This document shows, piece after piece, positions 36,622 through 44,311 of a stretch of DNA of 64,000 nucleotides (position 1 is the stretch's first letter; each line of letters starts with the position of its first letter). A model generated the notes under the pieces. That model was not told the DNA's origin. It did no database searches and saw only the letters and a list, made by a program, of their open reading frames with translations. Source of the DNA: an uncultured Rhizobiaceae group bacterium (lineage in GTDB: Bacteria; Pseudomonadota; Alphaproteobacteria; Rhizobiales; Rhizobiaceae); contig CALIOE010000019.1 in the NCBI GenBank assembly GCA_938044775.1, positions 1 through 64,000 of the forward strand, read 5' to 3'. Both the position numbers and the translations under genes were made by a program.

Positions 36622-37409
36622 CAGGCCGATTCCTGGGCTGGCGTCTTGTTCTTGAGACCACGGCCCAGATAGGCCTCGATCACGGCCTCATTGTTGCGCA
36701 CCTCACTGGCCGAGCCGAGTGCGAGGACGGTGCCCTCCGCCATCACGATCACCGGGTCACACAAGCGGGAGATGAAATCCATGTCATGTTCGATCATGCA
36801 AAAGGTGTAACCGCGCTCCTTATTCAAGCGAATGATCGCATCGCCAATCTCGGCCAAAAGCGTCCGGTTAACCCCGGCCCCGACTTCATCAAGCAGCACG
36901 ACTTTGGCATCGACCATCATGGTGCGACCAAGCTCCAGCAGCTTCTTTTGGCCACCGGACAGGTTACCGGCCCTTTCGTGCATCAAATGTTCAAGGTTGA
37001 GAAAGCTGATCACCTCTTCTGCCTTGGCTCTGATCGCTTCTTCCTCGCGCTTTACCGCGCCACGGCTGAGCCAGGTGTTGAGCAGACGCTCACCTTTTTG
37101 ATCGGGCGGCACCATCATCAGGTTTTCGATCACGGTGAGAGACGAGAACTCGTGAGCGATCTGAAAGGTTCGCAGCAACCCCTTTCCAAACAACTTGTGC
37201 GGCGGCAGACCCGTGACATCTTCACCGTCCAGAAAAACCTTGCCAGATGTGGGCGGGAACAAGCCTGCAATAATGTTGAACAGTGTTGTTTTGCCCGCGC
37301 CATTGGGGCCAATGAGGCCAGTTATGGACCCTTCGGTCACGTCCACCCAGGCATTGTTGACGGCACGAACACCGCCGAACTGCTTGTTCAGTGCCTCAAC
37401 CTTAATCAT
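36621..37409 (-). CDS. livG: Liv-type ABC transporter ATPase LivG
   Basis: This 262-residue ATPase is the second ATP-hydrolysing subunit. Walker A is GPNGAGKTTLFNII, the signature is LSGGQKKLLELGRTM and Walker B is VVLLDEVGAGV; the glutamate after Walker B is kept, although the usual EPxAG is EVGAG. It is the first gene of the livG-livF-livH-livM-livK cluster and is divergent from adenine deaminase across 187 bases, so a shared control region is plausible. Confidence 0.94.
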   Translation of the reverse strand: MIKVEALNKQFGGVRAVNNAWVDVTEGSITGLIGPNGAGKTTLFNIIAGLFPPTSGKVFLDGEDVTGLPPHKLFGKGLLRTFQIAHEFSSLTVIENLMMVPPDQKGERLLNTWLSRGAVKREEEAIRAKAEEVISFLNLEHLMHERAGNLSGGQKKLLELGRTMMVDAKVVLLDEVGAGVNRTLLAEIGDAIIRLNKERGYTFCMIEHDMDFISRLCDPVIVMAEGTVLALGSASEVRNNEAVIEAYLGRGLKNKTPAQESA

Positions 37410-37529
37410 TCAGACGCCACCAATACCCAAGTCACACGCCACCCCGTTCTAAAGTGGCCTAAAGCAAGCCGTATTGGACTTCAACAGACAGTCCAGACAA
37501 TTATCGACAGCAAACGCGCGCTCTAAGAT

Positions 37530-37580
37530 GGTTGGTGCTTGTGGCTCAGGGCCCGATGCGCCAACGTTTACACACCAACC
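37530..37580 (+). repeat. inverted repeat in the ade leader
   Basis: GGTTGGTG (37530-37537) and CACCAACC (37573-37580) are a perfect 8-bp inverted repeat around a 35-base spacer, ending 5 bases before the GGAG ribosome-binding site of ade. In the mRNA this would make a long-loop hairpin close to the start codon. It does not obviously match the known purine riboswitch fold. Confidence 0.4.
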
Positions 37581-37596
37581 CAGCCGGAGTCCGACC

Positions 37597-39396
37597 ATGA
37601 AATTTCCGAAGCCTTCCCCATGGGCCGACATGGCATCTCAGCTTGTTGATGTCTCAATGGGACGCAAACACGCCGACCTCGTGGTGCGGGGTGGTCGTTG
37701 GGTCAATGTCTATTCCGGTGAGATTGTCGATGATGCTGATATCGCCATATCCGGCGGACGGTTTGCCTGGTGCGGGCCGGATGCAAGCCACTGCATCGGA
37801 CCCGCAACTGAGGTGATCGAAGCAGACGGACGCTATCTTGTCCCTGGTCTGTGCGACGCACACATGCACGTTGAATCCGGTATGGTCACCGTGACTGAAT
37901 TCTGCCGCGCAGTAATACCCCACGGCACCACATCCATGTTCATAGATCCGCACGAGATCGCTAATGTTCTGGGACTCGAAGGCGTTCGGCTGATGCATGA
38001 CGAAGCACTTGCCATGCCGGTCAATGTTTTTGTTCAGATGCCCAGTTGTGTGCCATCCGCCCCTGGCCTTGAGCATGCAGGCGCCAGCCTTGGCTCCAAC
38101 GCGATTGCCGAGGCGATGACGTGGGAGAACATCATTGGGCTTGGCGAAGTCATGGATTTTCCCGGTGTTGCGGCCAATACACCGCGTATGACGAGTGCCA
38201 TTGCTGCAACGATGAATGCAGGCAAAACCGTGGGAGGGCATTTCGCGTCACCGGCCCTCGACAAGGCGTTCCACGCCTATGCTGCCGGTGGCCCGGCTGA
38301 CGATCATGAAGGCACCCGCAAGGAAGACGCGATTGCTCGGGTCAGGCAAGGGATGCGCGCCATGCTGCGGCTTGGGTCGGCCTGGTACGACGTTGCCGAA
38401 CAGGTCCGCGCCGTGACTGAAGAAGGACTGGACCCGCGCAATTTTATTCTCTGCACCGACGACAGTCATTCTGGCACTTTGGTAAATGACGGCCACATGA
38501 ACCGCGTGGTGCGCCATGCGATCGAACAGGGCCTGCCGCCGGTCACGGCAATCCAGATGGCAACCCTGAATACGGCGCAGCATTTTGGAGTGGAACGGGA
38601 ACTTGGCTCGATCGCGCCTGGCAGACTGGCTGATTTCCTGCTGGTCGATGATCTATCGGAACTTTCCATATCGGAGGTTTACGGGCGAGGTCTCAAACTG
38701 GCGGGTTCAGATGGCGTGGCAGTTGACATCCCGGCATTTTTCTACCCGGACAGCGCCAAAAACACGGTCAACATGAAGCGTGATTTGCTGGCTCAGGACT
38801 TTGATGTCCCTGCGCCGGACGGTGCCGGGCCTGTGACCGTCAATGTGATCGGAGTTGTGGAGAACCAGGCGCCGACAAGAGCCCTGCAGGAAGAACTTGC
38901 CGTGGTGGACGGGATGGTGTGCGGCGATATGCGACGTGACATCTGTCAGATCGCCCTTGTCGAACGCCACAAAGCCACCGGCGACGTCGTCAACGGGTTT
39001 GTCTCCGGTTTTGGCTACAATCAGCCCTGCGCCCTCGCCTCTACTGTTGCCCATGACAGTCATCACATGATCGTGGTGGGCACCTCGAAAGAGGACATGG
39101 CTCTGGCCGCGAACCGACTCAACGAGGTCGGCGGTGGCGTCACACTGTTCAGCCAGGGCGTAGAGAAAGCCATGGTCGAAATGCCCATCGCGGGGCTGAT
39201 GTCAGACGAACGTGCCGACATCGTTGCCGGCAAGGCCGACCAACTCGTTAAGGCGATGGCCGATTGCGGGTGCACCGTCAACAACGCCTATATGCAGCAT
39301 TCTTTGCTTGCGCTCGTTGTCATCCCGGAGCTGCGAATTTCAGACATCGGACTGGTCGATGTCCGGACATTTGAAAAGGTTGATCTGTTTGTTTAA
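37597..39396 (+). CDS. ade: adenine deaminase
   Basis: This 599-residue enzyme of the bacterial adenine deaminase (AdeC) family converts adenine to hypoxanthine and ammonia for purine salvage or use as nitrogen. Amidohydrolase motifs include LCDAHMHVESGMVT (about residue 90), FIDPHEIANVLG (about 118), the GGHFASPAL segment and CTDDSHSGTLVNDGHMN (about 290). ATG 37597 has GGAG 7 bases upstream; the frame is open back to 37474 but that part is unconserved. It is divergent from the liv cluster and followed 48 bases later by an EamA transporter gene. Confidence 0.95.
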   Translation: MKFPKPSPWADMASQLVDVSMGRKHADLVVRGGRWVNVYSGEIVDDADIAISGGRFAWCGPDASHCIGPATEVIEADGRYLVPGLCDAHMHVESGMVTVTEFCRAVIPHGTTSMFIDPHEIANVLGLEGVRLMHDEALAMPVNVFVQMPSCVPSAPGLEHAGASLGSNAIAEAMTWENIIGLGEVMDFPGVAANTPRMTSAIAATMNAGKTVGGHFASPALDKAFHAYAAGGPADDHEGTRKEDAIARVRQGMRAMLRLGSAWYDVAEQVRAVTEEGLDPRNFILCTDDSHSGTLVNDGHMNRVVRHAIEQGLPPVTAIQMATLNTAQHFGVERELGSIAPGRLADFLLVDDLSELSISEVYGRGLKLAGSDGVAVDIPAFFYPDSAKNTVNMKRDLLAQDFDVPAPDGAGPVTVNVIGVVENQAPTRALQEELAVVDGMVCGDMRRDICQIALVERHKATGDVVNGFVSGFGYNQPCALASTVAHDSHHMIVVGTSKEDMALAANRLNEVGGGVTLFSQGVEKAMVEMPIAGLMSDERADIVAGKADQLVKAMADCGCTVNNAYMQHSLLALVVIPELRISDIGLVDVRTFEKVDLFV

Positions 39397-39444
39397 GACG
39401 CCATTGCGGACGGATTTCGTTCGCGTTTCCCCACTGTCCTCGCT

Positions 39445-40287
39445 GTGACCCTCAACGTCTTCCTTATTGTGCTGCTTGCAGCCCTTCTGCATGCATCGTG
39501 GAACGCGGTCGTCAAGTCCACCAGTGACAAGGTGGTTTCCATGACAGCGGTAACGATCGGCCATGCACCCATTGCCCTCATGGCGATGCCGTTTGTACCA
39601 TTTCCTTCGCCGGAAAGCTGGCCGTGGCTGGCGGCTTCGGTTTGCGTTCATACGGCCTATCAACTCAGCCTGATGAAATCATACAGACTGGGGGACTTTA
39701 CCCAGGTCTACCCTATTGCCCGCGGTAGCGGCCCTGCCCTTGTGACCCTTGTCTCGGTCCTCGGGATGGGAGTGGTTCTGGTACCTTCACAACTGGCTGC
39801 CATCGTTCTTATCTGTGCCGGGATTTTTTGTCTGGGGCTGATGCGGCAGAGTGATGGTCTGCGAAATCCGGCTGCCGTAGGGGCGGCCCTGGTGACCGGT
39901 GTCTGCATTGCAGGCTATTCGCTACTCGACGGTCTGGGGGCACGCGCAGCAGGCACTGCCGTGGGCTATATCGCCTGGATGACCGCGATCAACGCAACGG
40001 TTTTCGCCTGCCTCATCGGCGTCATCAACCGCCCTGCTCTTTTTCGTGTGTTTACAGAAGCAAAAGGCACAATGCTGGTCGGCGGCGGCGCATCAGTGGG
40101 TGCTTATATGCTGGTGGTCTGGGCCATGACCCAGGCGCCGATTGCCGTGGTCACGGCTCTGCGCGAAACCAGCACAATCTTCGCCCTGTTCATCGGCGTC
40201 CTGTTTTTGAAGGAACGCCTCACTGCGGCAAAGGTGTTTGCCACAGTGCTGACGTTGTCGGGTGTGCTTTTACTGCGCTTTGGATAG
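39445..40287 (+). CDS. EamA-family (DMT) transporter
   Basis: This 280-residue membrane protein has about ten helices in two EamA halves (residues about 3-130 and 145-280). It starts at GTG 39445, 48 bases after adenine deaminase on the same strand, so a link to purine handling is possible: some DMT members export purine bases (RhtA/YdcZ/PecM-type relatives). The HASWNAVVKSTSDK segment at the N-terminus is characteristic of this subgroup. The substrate is not determined. Confidence 0.85.
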   Translation: MTLNVFLIVLLAALLHASWNAVVKSTSDKVVSMTAVTIGHAPIALMAMPFVPFPSPESWPWLAASVCVHTAYQLSLMKSYRLGDFTQVYPIARGSGPALVTLVSVLGMGVVLVPSQLAAIVLICAGIFCLGLMRQSDGLRNPAAVGAALVTGVCIAGYSLLDGLGARAAGTAVGYIAWMTAINATVFACLIGVINRPALFRVFTEAKGTMLVGGGASVGAYMLVVWAMTQAPIAVVTALRETSTIFALFIGVLFLKERLTAAKVFATVLTLSGVLLLRFG

Positions 40288-40516
40288 TGAATCTATCCAG
40301 GGCAAGTATTGTGCGAACTATGGTTCAAATACCCTCGGTGAGCGGGAAGTGTGAACCGGAAAAAGCGCTAGGTCTTTCACAGTCAAATATTTGTTGGCTG
40401 GACAATCAGAGGTTTAAGTGGTGCATTTGCGCCATCCATGATTGCGGCAATTGACGCGCTCAAGGTTTTTTGGTCTCAATCTTGTTACAGGTTGCAGTTT
40501 CGGAGGGGGAATTTCC

Positions 40517-41233
40517 ATGGAAGCGGCACAATACAGCAACGTTGTCCGGTCTGTAGATTTTGGCAATCGTAAGAGAGCACCAAAGGCGCTGGCCGATGCT
40601 TTCGGCTTCGAGGAATTTGCTGTTGTTGACATAAGCAATCGCGAAGACGGGAAGCTTCAACCAACAATCAGCCTGACCAGCGTCAACGATGAATTCCTGC
40701 AGACAATCGCCGATGCAGGTCCGCTGGGCGCATGTTCTCTGTTCGACGTCCTGAACATCACCAACATTCCGTTTGGGTGGCAAGTGGGCCGCCACCCGAT
40801 TACCGGCGAGCCGACAAAACCAGGTTCAATCGACCACACATTTGACATGCTGCTCAAAGAAGCCGGAATCGGCGGCGGCTATTGTGTTCCGGTCCATTCT
40901 CCGGGCCAAAAACGCAGCGTTGTGATCTATCTGCACGAGTTTTCACAGGAATTGCTGCGCTATCCGGATCTGGTTTTCGAAACCATCGAGTATTTCCAGC
41001 TTGCATTTTGCCGTGACACGTCCGGTAAATCGCCAATTTACGTCGAGCTCAGCTTCGTTGAACTCGTGTGCCTGGAGGCGCTCGCAAAAGGAAAATCGCG
41101 CGAGCAGGTTGCAACATCGCTGGAACTCGATGAAGTCACCGTTGCCGGCTATGTGTCATCGGCCTGCAACAAAATGGGCTGCGACGACTACAGCGCCGCC
41201 ATTTCGATGGCTAAATATTTCGGCTGGATCTGA
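40517..41233 (+). CDS. LuxR-like regulator with divergent HTH
   Basis: This 238-residue protein has an N-terminal ligand-binding-like domain (about residues 20-160) and a C-terminal GerE/LuxR-type helix-turn-helix (about 172-232: ELVCLEALAKGKSREQVA and EVTVAGYVSSACNKMGC). Several usual HTH positions differ, for example Tyr replaces the common His after TVxx. The tryptophan, tyrosine and aspartate pattern of acyl-homoserine-lactone receptors is not apparent, and no luxI is nearby. ATG 40517 follows GGAGGGGG; the frame opens earlier at 40442 without need. The ligand and targets are unknown. Confidence 0.7.
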   Translation: MEAAQYSNVVRSVDFGNRKRAPKALADAFGFEEFAVVDISNREDGKLQPTISLTSVNDEFLQTIADAGPLGACSLFDVLNITNIPFGWQVGRHPITGEPTKPGSIDHTFDMLLKEAGIGGGYCVPVHSPGQKRSVVIYLHEFSQELLRYPDLVFETIEYFQLAFCRDTSGKSPIYVELSFVELVCLEALAKGKSREQVATSLELDEVTVAGYVSSACNKMGCDDYSAAISMAKYFGWI

Positions 41234-41332
41234 GTTGACTCTGGCCGCCGGCTAAAACTCTCTGGTTTGGCATCAATTGTGACGCCCGAGAGGCAGAAAT
41301 TTTCCGGCTCAACACCACAAACCACAATCCTC

Positions 41333-41360
41333 TTGCATTAGTCCGCGAACCGTCTATACA
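41333..41360 (+). promoter_or_regulatory. rpsF-rpsR-DUF2232-rplI promoter
   Basis: TTGCAT (41333-41338) and TATACA (41355-41360) are separated by 16 bases, a near-consensus housekeeping promoter. Transcription would start near 41367, leaving a leader of about 195 bases. Confidence 0.62.
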
Positions 41361-41493
41361 GCCCTCGCACACGAAGGTCGGGCTTCCGGCTGGTGGCTGA
41401 ACGGATGGGCATTCTTCGCGAATGCAGGTTTGCAAGGTAAACCGTCCTCCCGTGCTTCCGCTCTCGACTCTTCCAAATCGCGCCTTTCCTGCT

Positions 41494-41525
41494 CCTCACG
41501 AGCACACCGAAAAGCGTCGATGAGG
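41494..41525 (+). promoter_or_regulatory. candidate S6:S18-binding leader hairpin
   Basis: CCTCA (41494-41498) pairs with TGAGG (41521-41525), then CGA with TCG and GC with GC, with single-base bulges, closing a loop ACACCGAAAA that contains CCG at 41507-41509. A hairpin displaying a CCG next to the S18 site is the known feature of the rpsF-leader element bound by S6:S18 for feedback control. The fit is by eye and approximate. Confidence 0.35.
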
Positions 41526-41562
41526 CTCTGCGCTGGAAGCTCAAACAAAGGAAAGGTGGCCT

Positions 41563-41958
41563 ATGGCCCTCTACGAACACATTTTCATGGCGCGCCAGGA
41601 CGTTTCGTCCCAGCAGGTCGATAGTCTGGTTGAGCACTTCAAAGGTGTTCTTGAAGCCAATGGCGGTTCGGTTGCCAAGATCGAAAACTGGGGTCTCAAA
41701 ACCCTGCCCTACCGGGTCAACAAGAACCGCAAGGCGCATTACGCGCTGATGAATGTTGAAGCTCCTTCTGATGCCGTTGCCGAAATGGAACGCCAGATGC
41801 GTCTGCACGAAGATGTGCTGCGTTACATGACCGTCAAAGTCGAAGAGCATGAAGAAGGCCCTTCTGCCATGCTTCGCAAAAGTGACCGTGACGACCGTCG
41901 CGGGCCTCGCCCGGACCGTGGTGGTGATCGTCCGCAGCGCCGCGAAGCAGCAGAATAA
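41563..41958 (+). CDS. rpsF: 30S ribosomal protein S6
   Basis: S6 (131 residues) binds with S18 to the central domain of 16S r[21 protein letters not shown] at the start and the motif [19 protein letters not shown] are canonical. The C-terminal tail, from about residue 100, is charged and arginine-rich ([20 protein letters not shown]), as in other alphaproteobacteria. AAGGAAAGG precedes the ATG. It is the first gene of the ribosomal run and lies 11 bases from rpsR. Confidence 0.98.
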   Translation: MALYEHIFMARQDVSSQQVDSLVEHFKGVLEANGGSVAKIENWGLKTLPYRVNKNRKAHYALMNVEAPSDAVAEMERQMRLHEDVLRYMTVKVEEHEEGPSAMLRKSDRDDRRGPRPDRGGDRPQRREAAE

Positions 41959-41969
41959 GGAGCAAGACA

Positions 41970-42218
41970 ATGGTTGCTATCGAACAAATGCCAACGCGTC
42001 GCCCTTTTCAGCGTCGCCGCAAGACTTGCCCGTTCACAGGTGAGCACGCTCAGAAGATTGACTACAAAGACGTGAAACTTCTTCAGCGTTACATTTCCGA
42101 GCGCGGAAAGATTGTACCCTCGCGCATAACTGCCGTGAGCATGAAAAAGCAACGCGAGCTGGCCAAGGCCATCAAACGCGCCCGCTTTTTGGCGCTCATC
42201 CCCTACGTGATCAAATAA
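41970..42218 (+). CDS. rpsR: 30S ribosomal protein S18
   Basis: S18 (82 residues) forms a heterodimer with S6 on the platform of the 30S subunit. [36 protein letters not shown] and the C-terminal ARFLALIPY are diagnostic. A strong AAGGAG lies before the ATG. It is followed by a 137-base structured gap before the DUF2232 gene. Confidence 0.98.
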   Translation: MVAIEQMPTRRPFQRRRKTCPFTGEHAQKIDYKDVKLLQRYISERGKIVPSRITAVSMKKQRELAKAIKRARFLALIPYVIK

Positions 42219-42229
42219 TTCACGAAATG

Positions 42230-42343
42230 GAGTTCCCGCTCCGGAGCAAATCCGGACGGGCAACTCGCGGCTCCGGGGCCGCAAACCACCAAAGAGGCTG
42301 GCCCGCGGGAATGAACCCGCGGCCCTAACTGCCCAGAAGGCAG
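42230..42343 (+). other. four consecutive hairpins between rpsR and the DUF2232 gene
   Basis: In transcribed order: (1) GAGTT-CCCG-CCGGA against TCCGG-CGGG-AACTC (42230-42266) with a GCAAA loop; (2) GCGGC/GCCGC (42267-42282); (3) GGcCCGCGGG/CCCGCGGCC with one bulge (42300-42324); (4) CTGCC/GGCAG (42329-42343). The last ends 12 bases before the DUF2232 gene start. No T-run follows any of them, so they are not simple terminators. Confidence 0.5.
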
Positions 42344-42355
42344 GACAGCGAAACG

Positions 42356-43282
42356 ATGAACAACAAACCGATCCTTATTGCGATTGCCTGTGGGCTGCTG
42401 ACGGCGATGATCAACGTCGCGCCGTTTTCGCTTGGCGGGATCGGTTTGATACTGACGCCGTTTACGGTTCTGCCGATCTTCGTCAGCGTCCTCGGCTTCG
42501 GCACCCGGGCCGGCCTGATATCCGGTGCCATCGCTACCGTTGCGCTGGCCGCGATGACGGGCATACTCTCGGCAATCGCTTTCTTTGTCCTGCTCGTGGC
42601 ACCACCCTTGTGGGTTGGTCACCTTGCGGGTCTGGTTCGCCGCGAAGACGGCGCTGAGGAGTGGTATCCGCTCAACAATATATTGCTGCACCTGGCGCTC
42701 GCCAGCGCGCTGGTCGTGATTGTGGTGCTGCTGGCATCGGGCATCACCGAAGAAAACAGTGCCACGATGCTGCGTGAACTGATGTCTCAGCTGCAGGCAG
42801 CGAACGGCGCCGGTGCACCCGACCCCGCTGCTGTGGAGCAGCAGATTCGCACCCTGATTGGCGTTCTGCCGGTCACAATGCCGGCCTCAATCATCGTGAT
42901 GCAGGCAATCAACTTCAATCTCGGTGCCCGAATTGCCCGCTCGCAGGGCTGGATGCTTCGCCCTCAGGACGACATTCCTATGACCACGGCGTTACCGTTT
43001 ATCGCGCTGGGAATCTTTGGCTTGGCACTGCTTTTCAGCATGTTTGGCGGTTCGTTGGGTGTTGCGGGCAAGATTTTTGCCGGTGCATTCGGCATGGCAT
43101 TTGCCCTGGTGGGGCTGGCGACCATGCATGCCCTGACCCGCGGAATGGGGGTGCGTCCCGTGATCCTCGCCGTCTCCTATATTGCGATCCTCTTCACCAT
43201 TATTCCCCTCGTCGGCTTTGCCATATTGGGCATCGTTGAAACGCTGCTCGGCTTGCGCGCCAGGCGCCTTGGGACAACCTGA
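42356..43282 (+). CDS. DUF2232 multi-pass membrane protein
   Basis: This 308-residue integral membrane protein has about eight hydrophobic helices (for example [20 protein letters not shown] and [20 protein letters not shown]) and matches the DUF2232/YybS-like family. Genes of this type commonly sit between rpsR and rplI in Hyphomicrobiales. Function is unknown; energy-coupling-factor-like membrane components have been suggested for the family but nothing here proves it. rplI starts 38 bases after it, so it is embedded in a ribosomal protein operon. Confidence 0.82.
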   Translation: MNNKPILIAIACGLLTAMINVAPFSLGGIGLILTPFTVLPIFVSVLGFGTRAGLISGAIATVALAAMTGILSAIAFFVLLVAPPLWVGHLAGLVRREDGAEEWYPLNNILLHLALASALVVIVVLLASGITEENSATMLRELMSQLQAANGAGAPDPAAVEQQIRTLIGVLPVTMPASIIVMQAINFNLGARIARSQGWMLRPQDDIPMTTALPFIALGIFGLALLFSMFGGSLGVAGKIFAGAFGMAFALVGLATMHALTRGMGVRPVILAVSYIAILFTIIPLVGFAILGIVETLLGLRARRLGTT

Positions 43283-43319
43283 ACCAGAAATTCAAACTGC
43301 CAATCAAAGGACCATTCCA

Positions 43320-44015
43320 ATGGACGTCATACTTCTCGAACGCATCGCCAAGCTCGGCCACATGGGCGACACCGTCACAGTCAAGGATGGGTATGCCCGC
43401 AACTTCCTGCTGCCCAAAGGCAAAGCTCTTCGCGCCAATAAGGCCAACATGGCGCATTTCGAAAGCCAGCGCGCCCAGCTTGAAGCCCGCAACGAAGAGC
43501 GCAAATCCGAAGCTGAAGGCGTCGCCGCCAATCTCAATGGCAACACTTACGTTGCGGTTCGTTCAGCCGGTGAAACCGGCCAGCTCTACGGCTCAGTTGC
43601 TGCGCGCGACATCGTTGCGGCACTTGAAGAAAACGGTTTCTCGGTCGGACGCAGCCAGGTTGAGCTGCGCGCGCCCATCAAAATTATCGGACTGCACACC
43701 GTGGTTATCGCTCTTCACCCTGAGGTTGAGGCCGAAATCGTCATGAATGTGGCACGTTCCGATGACGAGGCCGTTCGACAGGCCGCCGGTGAAGACCTTA
43801 CCAGCCGCGATGCCTTCGATGACGATGAGGCTGCGGAAGAGGATGAACTGTCGATCGAGGATGTCTTCGAAAATCCGGATGATGTCGACCTGGACGCAGG
43901 CGACGAAACTGAAGAGACAAATGACGCGGAGCCCGAAGCAGAGACGGAATACGCAGTGGATGCTTCCCCCGCAGAAGAAGAAGAAGAAGATCCAACTGTA
44001 AACGCACAGGGCTAG
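43320..44015 (+). CDS. rplI: 50S ribosomal protein L9 with long acidic tail
   Basis: L9 (231 residues) binds 23S rRNA near the L1 stalk. The N-terminal domain [19 protein letters not shown] and the rRNA-binding [17 protein letters not shown] are canonical, followed by the long connecting helix and C-terminal domain to about residue 150. The remaining 80 residues form a very acidic tail ending in a run of five glutamates encoded by GAA repeats; typical L9 is about 150 residues and many alphaproteobacterial forms about 190. AAAGGA precedes the ATG. A terminator follows at 44039. Confidence 0.97.
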   Translation: MDVILLERIAKLGHMGDTVTVKDGYARNFLLPKGKALRANKANMAHFESQRAQLEARNEERKSEAEGVAANLNGNTYVAVRSAGETGQLYGSVAARDIVAALEENGFSVGRSQVELRAPIKIIGLHTVVIALHPEVEAEIVMNVARSDDEAVRQAAGEDLTSRDAFDDDEAAEEDELSIEDVFENPDDVDLDAGDETEETNDAEPEAETEYAVDASPAEEEEEDPTVNAQG

Positions 44016-44038
44016 TTCTACTGCTTTTGTTGCCCGAA

Positions 44039-44067
44039 GGCCGGCTCTGCCAGTAGCGGAGCCGGCC
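44039..44067 (+). terminator. terminator after rplI
   Basis: GGCCGGCTC (44039-44047) and GAGCCGGCC (44059-44067) form a perfect 9-bp GC-rich stem with an 11-base loop, followed by TTCTTCAATTTT. It ends the rpsF-rpsR-DUF2232-rplI transcript. Confidence 0.75.
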
Positions 44068-44311
44068 TTCTTCAATTTTGAAACCGAGAATCCTTCCGCG
44101 ACTTTAAAATGTCATAGTCAACCCGCCTTGGCCCCGTTATCCCCGCTAACAACTTTGCTGAATATCTTTCTTCACGGAATCTCAAAAAAACAGCTTGGTG
44201 AGCAGGTTCTCCTTTTCCTGTCAGATTTCCGCGCTATACAAATGCCCAGTAAGGCGTTTCAAAAGACAATTGACTGCATACGGGGCCGCGCTCTTACGCG
44301 TGGGAAAACGC

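Larger units (their letters stand above)
41234..41562. other. 329-base region ahead of rpsF: promoter and structured leader
   Basis: This gap holds the rpsF operon promoter (41333-41360) and about 195 bases of leader. The leader contains short perfect hairpins GCATTC/GAATGC (41409-41425) and GGTTT/AAACC (41427-41443), and a third at 41494-41525 that carries a CCG loop. The first 100 bases, after the LuxR-like gene, show nothing I can name. Confidence 0.5.

Noticed and set aside
37410-37596. A purine riboswitch upstream of adenine deaminase
   Set aside because: The three-way-junction core of known purine riboswitches was not found; only a simple inverted repeat is visible.
43973-43989. GAA repeat in rplI as a possible phase-variation tract
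   Set aside because: The repeat unit is three bases and in frame, so changes in copy number cannot switch the gene off; only the number of Glu residues would vary.
43798-44007. Arginine- and leucine-rich minus-strand frame opposite the rplI tail
   Set aside because: It is the complement of the acidic GAA/GAT-rich tail coding region and has no independent support.
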